Origin: Jutongia hominis
GTDB taxonomy: Bacteria > Bacillota > Clostridia > Lachnospirales > Lachnospiraceae
Direction of reading: 5' to 3'
DNA length: 7,233 bases
Assembly: GCF_014384965.1 (NCBI RefSeq)
Contig: NZ_JACRSW010000021.1
Span: 1 to 7,233 of the forward strand
Of the stretch, positions 1 to 6,505 are shown piece by piece. The notes under the pieces are model-generated. The model had not been told where the DNA came from and searched no databases. It saw nothing but the letters and a program-made list of their open reading frames with translations. Both the position numbers and the translations under genes were made by a program. Positions within the stretch are counted from its first letter, which is position 1; every line of letters starts with the position of its first letter.

Positions 1-26
1 ACAGAAGACTTATGCAGTATTTCTTT
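1..26 (+). other. Possible right arm of a third intergenic hairpin, cut by the window edge
   Basis: Bases 7-14 read GACTTATG, the same octamer that forms the loop end and right arm of the hairpin at 6455-6495 (6474-6481); seven of the eight bases are shared with the hairpin at 1000-1037. It stands in the equivalent place, upstream of a gene. The left arm would lie outside the window and the following bases (CAGTATTTCTTT) carry no clean U run, so this is a suggestion from one short match only. Confidence 0.25.
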
Positions 27-39
27 AAAATAAGAGAGC

Positions 40-48
40 TGGTATAAT
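40..48 (+). promoter_or_regulatory. Extended -10 promoter of the lipoprotein gene
   Basis: TGGTATAAT is a perfect -10 hexamer (43-48) with the TG extension at 40-41. A -35 at about 20-26 is poor (TTTCTT or TTCTTT), which is common when an extended -10 is present. Transcription would start near base 55 and give a leader of about 130 nt before the ATG at 185. This is read from the sequence by eye; it has no experimental support. Confidence 0.55.
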
Positions 49-62
49 GAAAGGAGTTTAAG

Positions 63-101
63 ATGCACAGAATACGGGACAGTCCTATGTGTCCCGTGCA
101 T
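63..101 (+). promoter_or_regulatory. Leader hairpin with perfect 8-bp stem
   Basis: ACGGGACA (74-81) and TGTCCCGT (90-97) are perfect inverted repeats around an 8-nt loop. The stem is continued below by ATGC (63-66) pairing with GCAT (98-101), leaving a 7-nt bulge (67-73) on the 5' side only. It lies just after the expected transcription start and before the T-box-like element. There is no U run, so it is not a terminator. It could be a structural part of a riboregulator, a 5'-end stabiliser or an operator; I cannot choose between these. Confidence 0.5.
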
Positions 102-118
102 TACAGATAAATAGTTCA

Positions 119-180
119 CCGCAAGGGTGGATGGCACGGAACACAAAGCCCGTCCCTCTTGCGGAGAAGGGATGGGTGAT
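119..180 (+). promoter_or_regulatory. T-box-like alternative-structure leader, probably controlling translation
   Basis: Two mutually exclusive folds are visible. Fold 1: AGGG (124-127) pairs with CCCT (154-157), then an 8-nt bulge TGGATGGC (128-135), then ACGG (136-139) pairs with CCGT (150-153); CCGCAAG (119-125) can alternatively pair with CTTGCGG (158-164) to lengthen it. Fold 2: CCCGTCCCT (149-157) pairs with AGGGATGGG (168-176), nine pairs with one G-U. Fold 1 has the topology of a T-box antiterminator, and AGGGTGGA (124-131) matches the first eight positions of the T-box consensus AGGGUGGNACCGCG. Fold 2 is not followed by a U run but ends 8 nt before the ATG at 185 and buries the purine-rich stretch and part of GGTGAT (175-180), the likely ribosome binding site, so it would act as a sequestrator. 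No specifier stem is recognisable, so T-box membership is uncertain. Confidence 0.45.
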
Positions 181-184
181 TACT

Positions 185-973
185 ATGAAGAAGATAAGGA
201 TTATCTTATTATCCGCAGTACTGGTCTTTTCAATGGCTGCCTGTAATGGTGGTAAGGAAAAGGCTGATAATAAGACAGAGAAACAGACGGAAAGTGTAAA
301 GCCAACTGAAGAAGCAGAAATGGCAACGGAAGCTGTCACAGAGGTCGCAACCGAAGCTGGAAGTGAAGAGACAGAGAAAGATATTGCCGAGGTTAAAGAT
401 TCAGAAGAGAAGACGGATAAGGAAGATAACCAGTCTGCTGATAATGAAACTGCTTCAAAGCAGAAAGAAAAGTCAGAGCAGAATGACGAGTCGGAACAGA
501 AAGCTCCTGCAAGTGGTAATAAGGAAGCTGGTGGAAATCAGAGTAATGCAGGTAATGGTGGTCAGACTACAGACATTCCGAAAGACAATGTGAGCAATCC
601 AAAGCCTGCATCCGTGGCGTACAGTCCACAGAATGTTGTGTCACTTGCAACAGCAAAGTGTCAGGCAGGAGGGATGATTACCACACAGCAGAATTTACAG
701 AATCATTTGAATGACGGCAGTATCACGCAGGAAGAGTACAATGAGTATTATCCTTACGATGGTATGGAAGGCTCTTATTATAGTGTGTTTGTAGAGACAG
801 ACCTCAACAAAGCAAGTACCATTGATGGACAGCGGTTATCATCTGAGGATGCAATTGCAGAATATATTGCAAGTATGTTACTTTTGGAAACAGATCCGGT
901 ATTCTACATCAGTTATGATGGAGTTTACACGACAGGCGGCACAAACTATTACGAGTTTCGATGTCACAGATAA
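185..973 (+). CDS. Secreted lipoprotein with acidic spacer and small C-terminal domain
   Basis: A 262-residue lipoprotein of unknown function. The start at ATG 185 gives a textbook signal: basic MKK, a hydrophobic run, and lipobox MAAC with the lipidated cysteine at residue 20. A GTG at 89 in the same frame would add 32 non-hydrophobic residues, has no ribosome binding site and lies in the leader structures, so it was rejected. Residues 21 to about 140 are low complexity, rich in Glu, Lys, Thr, Ser, Asn and Gln, with loose TEA/VTEVATE repeats; this looks like a flexible spacer that crosses the wall. Residues about 144-262 look folded and are flanked by Cys159 and Cys260, which could form a disulfide after export. 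I do not recognise this domain. It sits directly upstream of the adhesin gene in the same direction, 91 bp away, with a terminator-like hairpin between, so co-expression is possible. Its own leader carries the T-box-like element. Membrane anchoring is well supported; any role as partner, receptor or exclusion factor is a guess. Confidence 0.85.
   Translation: MKKIRIILLSAVLVFSMAACNGGKEKADNKTEKQTESVKPTEEAEMATEAVTEVATEAGSEETEKDIAEVKDSEEKTDKEDNQSADNETASKQKEKSEQNDESEQKAPASGNKEAGGNQSNAGNGGQTTDIPKDNVSNPKPASVAYSPQNVVSLATAKCQAGGMITTQQNLQNHLNDGSITQEEYNEYYPYDGMEGSYYSVFVETDLNKASTIDGQRLSSEDAIAEYIASMLLLETDPVFYISYDGVYTTGGTNYYEFRCHR
924..952 (+). promoter_or_regulatory. Weak candidate promoter inside the end of the lipoprotein gene
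   Basis: TTTACA (924-929), a 17-bp spacer and TATTAC (947-952) match the sigma-A consensus at 5 of 6 and 4 of 6 positions. A transcript from here would start near 959 and meet the hairpin at 1000-1037 before the adhesin gene, making that hairpin a leader attenuator. Such matches occur by chance in A+T-rich sequence, so this is only a candidate. Confidence 0.2.
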
Positions 974-999
974 ATAAAAACGAATAGAAGCAGAAGGAA

Positions 1000-1037
1000 G
1001 AAAGATGTAAGCCATAAACTTATGTCTTTCTTTTTTT
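1000..1037 (+). terminator. Terminator-like hairpin between lipoprotein and adhesin genes
   Basis: A 12-bp stem (1000-1011 with 1019-1030) closes a 7-nt loop CCATAAA and is followed by seven T (1031-1037). The stem contains a tandem wobble, G1007-T1023 and T1006-G1024, in the middle of otherwise Watson-Crick pairs. The hairpin lies 27 nt before the adhesin ATG, leaving room for the ribosome binding site but not for a promoter, so it probably terminates only partly or is regulated. Its core is shared with the hairpin at 6455-6495. Confidence 0.75.
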
Positions 1038-1048
1038 ATGCGTAAATT

Positions 1049-1055
1049 AAGGAGG
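1049..1055 (+). promoter_or_regulatory. Ribosome binding site fixing the adhesin start
   Basis: AAGGAGG, a full match to the anti-Shine-Dalgarno complement, ends 9 nt before the ATG at 1065. An in-frame ATG at 1038 lies at the end of the terminator's T run, has no ribosome binding site, and would put nine residues before the signal peptide, so 1065 is the start. Confidence 0.9.
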
Positions 1056-1064
1056 AAAGAGCAC

Positions 1065-4000
1065 ATGAAACAGAAACTAAAGCGTTTTATGGCAGGATTT
1101 ATGGCTATGCTCACACTGGTTGGAACACTCTTTACGAATGGAACAACAGCATTTGCAGCCAGTCCGCAGGCAAATATTGCGTTCTGGAATGCGTCAGTCA
1201 AAAATTCCGGAGAAGTAAGTGAGCTGAAGCCCGGATATAATCATGGTAAGATTCTGTATTCAATTCTTGACGGAAATTCTGCATATTGTATGAATTTCGG
1301 ATTAAGAGCAGATGGCGGTCAGCTTATGAACAGCTACGATGATGCGAGCACATCAATGTCAGCACAGCAGAGAAAGCTTTTAAGTTACTGCCTTTATTAT
1401 GGGTTTAACAGTACACAAAAGGCGGCACCAAGCAATAGTCAGTGCAATGAGTATATCGCAACTCAGGCAATGGTATGGGTTATTGTAGCAGATATCTTTG
1501 GAACCGGAAGTGGTGATTCGGCAGCAAGAAAGCTCTGTAACACAGCACCAAGTCCTGATTCTTCATACAGCTATTATGAGAGACTCAGGGACAATATCAA
1601 CAGTTCCTACAATGCAACGCTTCCAAGTTTTGCATCACGCAGAACCAGTGAGGCACCAACTTATGAATTAAAGTGGAATGAGGGAAGTCAGAGATTTGAA
1701 ACAACATTATCTGACAGCAATGGTGTTTTATCGGATTTTGATTTTGGCATCAGCGGATATTCTGTTGATAAGAATGGCAACAGTATTACAATCTCTTCAA
1801 CGAGCGTGAATACTACAGCTACAACAGGAACATTCACATCCAATGCTGGCAAGGTTGAGACAACATCAAGCTGTGTATTCTGGCTTACAGGAAAGAGCGG
1901 ATATCAGGAGTTTATTTCTGAAAGACCGACAGCAGATCCTATCAAAGCATATATCAAGGTCAAGACAGAGAATATCGGATATGGTGAGCTTACAAAGACA
2001 GATGAGTCAAGCGGAGTGAAGCTTTCCGGTGCAGTCTATGGAATCTATTCTGACAGCGGATGCACAAACAGAATACAGACCATGACAACAGATGGAAACG
2101 GATATGCAAAGTCAGCTGCACTTGTCGCAGGTACTTATTATGTAAAAGAGATTACCGCACCAAAGGGATATGTCCTTTCCGGTAAAGTTCATACACTTAC
2201 TGTAAAAGCAGGACAGACAACGGGAATCTCTGCAACAGATAAAGAGCAGCTTGGAGCAATCACAATCTATAAAGAGGGTGAGGTGCTTAGCTCATGGAAT
2301 GGAAGTAACTTCACTTATGAGAAAAAGAAGCTTTCCGGAGCAGCATTTAAGGTAACTGCTGGAGCAGATATCTATAAGGCAGATGGTACAAAGGTGTATA
2401 GTGCTGGCGATGTTGTGGCAGAAAGCCTTACAACAGGAACTGACGGACAGGTGGTATTATCTGACCTTCATCTTGGAACTTATGTGGTAACTGAGATTAA
2501 GAGCATTGACGGGTATACAATCAATACCACACCTCAGACAGTAGCAGTTGAGTATAAGGACCAAACTGTGACAGTACAGTATGAATCAACTACGATTGAG
2601 AATACAAGACAGAAAGCCGATGTATCTGTCGTAAAGAAGGACTCTGACACAGAGAATCCTCTTGATGGTGGCAAGTACACACTTTATGCCGGAAATGACA
2701 TCAAAAACTATGCCGGACAGGTTATTGTGACAAAGGGTACAGCTCTTGAGACAGTAACTACAGGTGAGGACGGAAAGGCAAGCTACAGCGTGGATCTGCC
2801 AATCTCTAACGGATATTATATCTCAGAGACACAGGCACCATACGCTTATATCAGAAACCAGTCTGATGTGTATAGTTTCAACTTCAATGTATTGCCTGAA
2901 ACACAGGCAAAGGCATCATTCAGCCACACATTTAAGAATGACAGAACTACAGCTAAGATTCACATTTACAAGGTAGATAAGGAATCGGGCAAGGCAGTTC
3001 CACAGGGTGATGCAAGCCTTGAAGGAGCAGTTTATGGTCTTTATGCCAGAAACGATATCGTGCATCCGGACGGAGCAACAGGTGTTGTATTTAAAGCAGG
3101 GGACTTAGTTGCAACTCTTACAACAGATAAGAATGGCGAGGCAGAGGTAAATAACCTTTATCTTGGCAACTATTATGTGAAAGAAATCACACCATCAGAA
3201 GGCTATCTTCTTGATGAAGAGGAGCATGATGTAGTATGCGACTACGAGGGAGACTTAGTAGCAGAGGTATCAAGAAGTACAACTTCCGCAGAGCAGGTCA
3301 TCAAGCAGCCATTCCAGCTTATCAAGGTATCGGACAATGGCGATGATACTGAAGCAGGACTTCTTGCAGGAGCAGAGTTTACAGCTTACTTAAAATCATC
3401 TTTACCTGTAAAGGAAGATGGAAGCTATGACTTTGATAAGGCAACTCCAGTAGTAATCGGTGAAAATGGAGCCACAACAATCACATCAGACGACAAAGGA
3501 CATGCAGTATCCATTGCAATTCCTTATGGAACTTATGTGGTAGTAGAGTCAAAGACTCCGCATAACATGAAGACAATCAAGCCATTTGAGGTAAAAATCA
3601 GCGAGAACCATCCTGACAAGCCTCAGACATGGAGAGTATTCCTTGACAGGGAGTTTACTGCAAAGCTTCGTGTAATCAAGAAGGATTCCGATACAAAGCA
3701 GACAGTACTTGTACCAAATGCAGAGTTTAAGATCTTCAATATTGATAAGAATGAATATGTGAAGCAGTACACAACTTATCCGTCAAAGGTCGAGCATACT
3801 TCATTCTTTACTGACGATGATGGAGATTTAATCTTACCTGAAGCACTTAAAATCGGTAACTACCGTATTGAGGAAGTATCTGCACCATACGGATATGTTG
3901 TAAATGATAAGTATGTCAGCATCTCTGTTGATACTGATACAGCATTTGAAACAGATGGTGATACAAATGATGCAATCATTACTGTGGAATATTCCGATGC

Positions 4001-6443
4001 CCCTGCAGTCGGAGAAATGACTGTAGAAAAGAAGGGTGAGGTACTTGACGGATTCAAGGGTGGACTTCTTGCAAGCTCATATGAGAAAGAGTTTGTTTAT
4101 AAGGAAGGCTCACTTGCCGGAGCAAAATTCAAAGTTTATGCTGCCGAGGATATTTACACAGCAGACAACCAGAAGGATGCAGACGGAAACCGCATTAAGT
4201 ATTACAGCAAGGGAGACCTTGTGACAACTCTTACAACTGGCAAGGATGGAAAGGCAACAGCTAAGAATCTTCCTCTTGGACAGTACAGAGTTGTGGAAGT
4301 GGAAGCTCCATACGGATATGTATTAAATCCGAATGAGCAGAAAGTGACATTCACATATGTGGATGATAAGACACCTGTTATCAAGGAAAGCCTTACTTTC
4401 TCAGATGACAGACAGAAGCTTGATATGTCAGTGACTAAGCTTGATGCAGAAGATAACACACCGATTGCAGGTGCAGTATTTGGTCTTTATGCAGACGAGG
4501 ATATCAAGAATGTAGATGGCAAGGTAATTATCGAGAAAGGCACACTTCTTGAGAAGACAACATCTGATGAGAATGGAAAGATTGCTTTTGTTAAGGATTA
4601 TCCATTTGCAAAATATGTTGCAAGGGAGCTTGTAAAGCCTGCCGGATATGTGACAAATGAGGAAGCAGTAAACTTTGATACAAAATATCAGGGACAGGAT
4701 GTTAAGACTGCTGTATATAACAGCAAGTATAAGAACACTCCTACAACCTTTGAGTTTACAAAGACAGATATCACAAGCGGTGCAGAGCTTACAGGTGCAA
4801 CACTTACTGTACTTGATAAGGATGGAAATGTGGTAGACACATGGACATCTGATGCTAAGGAAGCACATGTAATCAAGAGACTTGTAGTTGGAGAGACTTA
4901 CACTCTTCGTGAGGAATTTGCTCCTTACGGATACCTCAAGGCAACTGATATCCAGTTTACAGTAGAGGATACAGGCAAAGTGCAGCATGTAGAGATGAAG
5001 GATGAAGTACCTACAGGTTCCATTGTCATCAATAAGGATGGCGAATTTGTAACAGATACTACTCTTATGAAGGGTTACTGGTATGACTTTATCTTCAATT
5101 TCTTCAAGGACAGCCTTGCAGGAGTAACTTTTGATGTATATGCAAAAGAGGATATCGTAAGTGCTGACGGACTTGACACTGTATATCATAAGGCAGGAGA
5201 CAAGGTGGCAACCATCGTGACAAATGATAAGGGTATCGCAAGAATTGATGACCTTCCACTTGGCAAGTATTATCTTGTTGAGACAAAGACCATTGATGGA
5301 TTTGTATTAGATGATACACCGATTGAGGCAGACCTTTCCTATATCGACCAGAATACAAAGGTTGTTTTCGCAGGAATGGATGTGACAAATGAGCGTCAGA
5401 AAGTGCAGATTACTGTTACAAAGACTGATTCAGAGACAAAGAAAGAGCTTGAAGGTGCTGTATTTGGTTTGTATGCGAAAGAAGATATCGTAAATAAGGA
5501 TGGAAAGGTTATTGTCAAAGCAGATACACAGATTGAGAGAGGTGTTACTGGAAAGGATGGCAAAGTAACATTTACCTCTGACCTTCCGCTTGGACAGTAT
5601 TATGTCAAAGAGATTGAGGCACCAAAGGGCTATGTGAAGTCTGATAAGATTTTTGATGTGGATGCTTCATATCAGGGAGATAAGGTAAAGGTTATCGAGT
5701 TTAAGGCAGCATTTGAAAATGCACCGATCAAGGTAGAGATTTCAAAGACTGATATCACAGGCGAGAAAGAATTACCTGGAGCAAAGCTTTCAGTTATTGA
5801 TGCTGATGGAAAGCTTGTTGAGAGCTGGACATCAGAGGCAGGAAAGACTCATATGATTGAGAGACTTCCTGTCGGAAAGTACACACTCAGAGAGGAATCT
5901 GCACCATATGGATATAAGGTGGCAAGTGATGTGACCTTTGAAGTAAAGGAGACAGCAGAAATCCAGAAGGTATCCATGAAGGATGAGCAGGCAGTCGGTA
6001 AGATTGTCATTGAGAAAACTGACAAAGTAACCGGAAAGCCAATCGAGGGTGTTGTATTTGAAGTAAGAGATAAGGACGGAAAGGTGCTTGATACACTCAC
6101 TACTGACAAGAATGGTCATGCAGAGAGCAAGGAGCTTCCTATCTGTACTTACAACGAGGATGGAACTTTTAAGGAAGATATCCATTATACAGTAGTTGAG
6201 ACAAAAGCAGCTGACGGATATATCCTTGATGAAACAGCCCATGATGTAACTCTTCGATATGATGACAATGCACCGGATGTTGTTGTAGCAACTCTTAAGC
6301 TTGTCAATGTACCGACAGAGCCTAAGCTTCCACAGACAGGCGACAATGCAAATCCGCTTCTTTATCTTGGAATTGGTGCACTTGCACTTATTACAGGTGT
6401 TGGAGTCGGACTTCGTGGAAGAAAGAAAAAGAATAAACAGTAA
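1065..6443 (+). CDS. Thioester-domain, multi-CnaB (SpaA-type) cell-wall adhesin, LPQTG-anchored
   Basis: A 1792-residue surface protein. Residues 1-31 are a Sec signal peptide ending in AFA. Residues about 36-305 form a thioester domain: Cys75 in AYCMNFG and Gln134 in ATQAMVW are the pair expected to form the internal thioester, which in this family reacts covalently with target-surface amines. Then follow 13 CnaB/SpaA-like beta-sandwich domains starting near residues 307, 397, 518, 630, 750, 866, 982, 1119, 1229, 1318, 1447, 1557 and 1645. Each has a first-strand Lys (for example K311, K524, K1125, K1453, K1651) and a Glu in a segment like VKEITAPKGY; many end in an Asn or Asp, the residues needed for an intramolecular Lys-Asn/Asp isopeptide bond. 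LPQTG at 1755-1759, a hydrophobic span and the tail RKKKNKQ form the sortase signal. No YPKN pilin motif is seen, so it is more likely a monomeric fibrous adhesin or tip subunit than a pilus backbone. No sortase gene is in the window; a housekeeping sortase would serve. The reading frame is intact across the repeats. The ligand cannot be read from the sequence. Confidence 0.93.
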   Translation: MKQKLKRFMAGFMAMLTLVGTLFTNGTTAFAASPQANIAFWNASVKNSGEVSELKPGYNHGKILYSILDGNSAYCMNFGLRADGGQLMNSYDDASTSMSAQQRKLLSYCLYYGFNSTQKAAPSNSQCNEYIATQAMVWVIVADIFGTGSGDSAARKLCNTAPSPDSSYSYYERLRDNINSSYNATLPSFASRRTSEAPTYELKWNEGSQRFETTLSDSNGVLSDFDFGISGYSVDKNGNSITISSTSVNTTATTGTFTSNAGKVETTSSCVFWLTGKSGYQEFISERPTADPIKAYIKVKTENIGYGELTKTDESSGVKLSGAVYGIYSDSGCTNRIQTMTTDGNGYAKSAALVAGTYYVKEITAPKGYVLSGKVHTLTVKAGQTTGISATDKEQLGAITIYKEGEVLSSWNGSNFTYEKKKLSGAAFKVTAGADIYKADGTKVYSAGDVVAESLTTGTDGQVVLSDLHLGTYVVTEIKSIDGYTINTTPQTVAVEYKDQTVTVQYESTTIENTRQKADVSVVKKDSDTENPLDGGKYTLYAGNDIKNYAGQVIVTKGTALETVTTGEDGKASYSVDLPISNGYYISETQAPYAYIRNQSDVYSFNFNVLPETQAKASFSHTFKNDRTTAKIHIYKVDKESGKAVPQGDASLEGAVYGLYARNDIVHPDGATGVVFKAGDLVATLTTDKNGEAEVNNLYLGNYYVKEITPSEGYLLDEEEHDVVCDYEGDLVAEVSRSTTSAEQVIKQPFQLIKVSDNGDDTEAGLLAGAEFTAYLKSSLPVKEDGSYDFDKATPVVIGENGATTITSDDKGHAVSIAIPYGTYVVVESKTPHNMKTIKPFEVKISENHPDKPQTWRVFLDREFTAKLRVIKKDSDTKQTVLVPNAEFKIFNIDKNEYVKQYTTYPSKVEHTSFFTDDDGDLILPEALKIGNYRIEEVSAPYGYVVNDKYVSISVDTDTAFETDGDTNDAIITVEYSDAPAVGEMTVEKKGEVLDGFKGGLLASSYEKEFVYKEGSLAGAKFKVYAAEDIYTADNQKDADGNRIKYYSKGDLVTTLTTGKDGKATAKNLPLGQYRVVEVEAPYGYVLNPNEQKVTFTYVDDKTPVIKESLTFSDDRQKLDMSVTKLDAEDNTPIAGAVFGLYADEDIKNVDGKVIIEKGTLLEKTTSDENGKIAFVKDYPFAKYVARELVKPAGYVTNEEAVNFDTKYQGQDVKTAVYNSKYKNTPTTFEFTKTDITSGAELTGATLTVLDKDGNVVDTWTSDAKEAHVIKRLVVGETYTLREEFAPYGYLKATDIQFTVEDTGKVQHVEMKDEVPTGSIVINKDGEFVTDTTLMKGYWYDFIFNFFKDSLAGVTFDVYAKEDIVSADGLDTVYHKAGDKVATIVTNDKGIARIDDLPLGKYYLVETKTIDGFVLDDTPIEADLSYIDQNTKVVFAGMDVTNERQKVQITVTKTDSETKKELEGAVFGLYAKEDIVNKDGKVIVKADTQIERGVTGKDGKVTFTSDLPLGQYYVKEIEAPKGYVKSDKIFDVDASYQGDKVKVIEFKAAFENAPIKVEISKTDITGEKELPGAKLSVIDADGKLVESWTSEAGKTHMIERLPVGKYTLREESAPYGYKVASDVTFEVKETAEIQKVSMKDEQAVGKIVIEKTDKVTGKPIEGVVFEVRDKDGKVLDTLTTDKNGHAESKELPICTYNEDGTFKEDIHYTVVETKAADGYILDETAHDVTLRYDDNAPDVVVATLKLVNVPTEPKLPQTGDNANPLLYLGIGALALITGVGVGLRGRKKKNKQ
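2253..2951 (+). repeat. First, partial copy (A-B) of the CnaB domain block
   Basis: Domains 2 and 3 of the adhesin (residues 397-629) have the same order and signatures as the first two domains of the later blocks: an A-type domain with a KEGEV opening, an insertion before LSGAAF and an ENTRQK end, then a B-type domain with KKDSD and a DIKN segment. The C-type domain that follows A-B at 4008-5996 is absent; domains 4-6 are there instead. Similarity is at protein level and diverged. Confidence 0.6.
4008..5015 (+). repeat. CnaB domain block A-B-C, copy 1
   Basis: Domains 7-9 of the adhesin (residues 982-1317, 336 aa). A: opens VEKKGEV, has a long insertion before SLAGAKF, ends DDRQK. B: opens VTKLDAE, has GAVFGLYADEDIKN and DGKVI, ends KYKNTP. 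C: opens FTKTDIT, has YTLREEFAPYGY, ends VEMKDE. The next 327 residues repeat this order, so a three-domain unit was duplicated in tandem and then diverged. Confidence 0.8.
5016..5996 (+). repeat. CnaB domain block A-B-C, copy 2
   Basis: Domains 10-12 of the adhesin (residues 1318-1644, 327 aa). A: opens INKDGEF, ends TNERQK. B: opens VTKTDSE, has GAVFGLYAKEDIVN and DGKVIV. C: opens ISKTDIT, has YTLREESAPYGY, ends VSMKDE. The C domains of the two copies are the most alike, with about half of the residues the same by eye. The A domain of this copy carries an unusual aromatic insertion not seen in the others. Confidence 0.8.
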
Positions 6444-6454
6444 TAATTAACCTT

Positions 6455-6495
6455 GCGGGGAATGTAAGCCAGTGACTTATGTTCTCCGCTTTTTT
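6455..6495 (+). terminator. Terminator-like hairpin between adhesin and HTH genes
   Basis: A 14-bp stem (6455-6468 with 6476-6489) closes a 7-nt loop CCAGTGA and is followed by six T (6490-6495). It contains the same tandem wobble next to the loop-proximal helix as the hairpin at 1000-1037 (G6464-T6480, T6463-G6481), plus one more G-T lower down. Only 17 nt separate the T run from the GTG of the next gene, so the downstream genes have no room for a promoter here and must depend on read-through or on a promoter inside the adhesin gene. Confidence 0.8.
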
Positions 6496-6500
6496 GATTT

Positions 6501-6505
6501 GGAGG
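6501..6505 (+). promoter_or_regulatory. Ribosome binding site supporting the GTG start of the HTH gene
   Basis: GGAGG ends 7 nt before GTG 6513. The first in-frame ATG is residue 15, inside the HTH domain, so the GTG start is needed to keep the first helix. Confidence 0.8.

Noticed and set aside
111..176. Cyclic-di-GMP (GEMM) riboswitch
   Set aside because: CACAAAGCC recalls the GEMM segment GACGCAAAGCC and a GCAA loop is present, but the paired upstream segment (GGCAAACC type) and the remaining helices could not be found. The T-box-like reading explains more of the pairing.
89..184. GTG at 89 as start of the lipoprotein
   Set aside because: It has no ribosome binding site, lies in the stem of the leader hairpin, and would bury the lipoprotein signal 32 residues inside the protein.
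363..593. Open frame of 76 codons inside the lipoprotein gene
   Set aside because: It is an Arg/Lys-rich +1 shadow of the Glu/Lys-rich spacer, with no start signal of its own.
1038..1064. ATG at 1038 as start of the adhesin
   Set aside because: It sits at the end of the terminator T run without a ribosome binding site; ATG 1065 has a full AAGGAGG at good spacing.
4428..5189. Long antisense open frame of 253 codons, Cys- and Ile-rich
   Set aside because: It lies wholly inside the adhesin repeats on the other strand, has no ribosome binding site I can see, and its odd composition follows from the codon use of the Lys/Asp/Gly-rich repeats. Other antisense frames over the adhesin are explained the same way.
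4008..5996. CRISPR-like or short tandem DNA repeats
   Set aside because: The repeated signals are protein domains about 90-140 residues long with diverged codons; there are no short identical repeats with regular spacers.
1065..6443. Pilus backbone subunit
   Set aside because: No YPKN-like pilin lysine motif, no pilus sortase and no second pilin gene in the window; the thioester domain plus many CnaB repeats fits a fibrous adhesin better.
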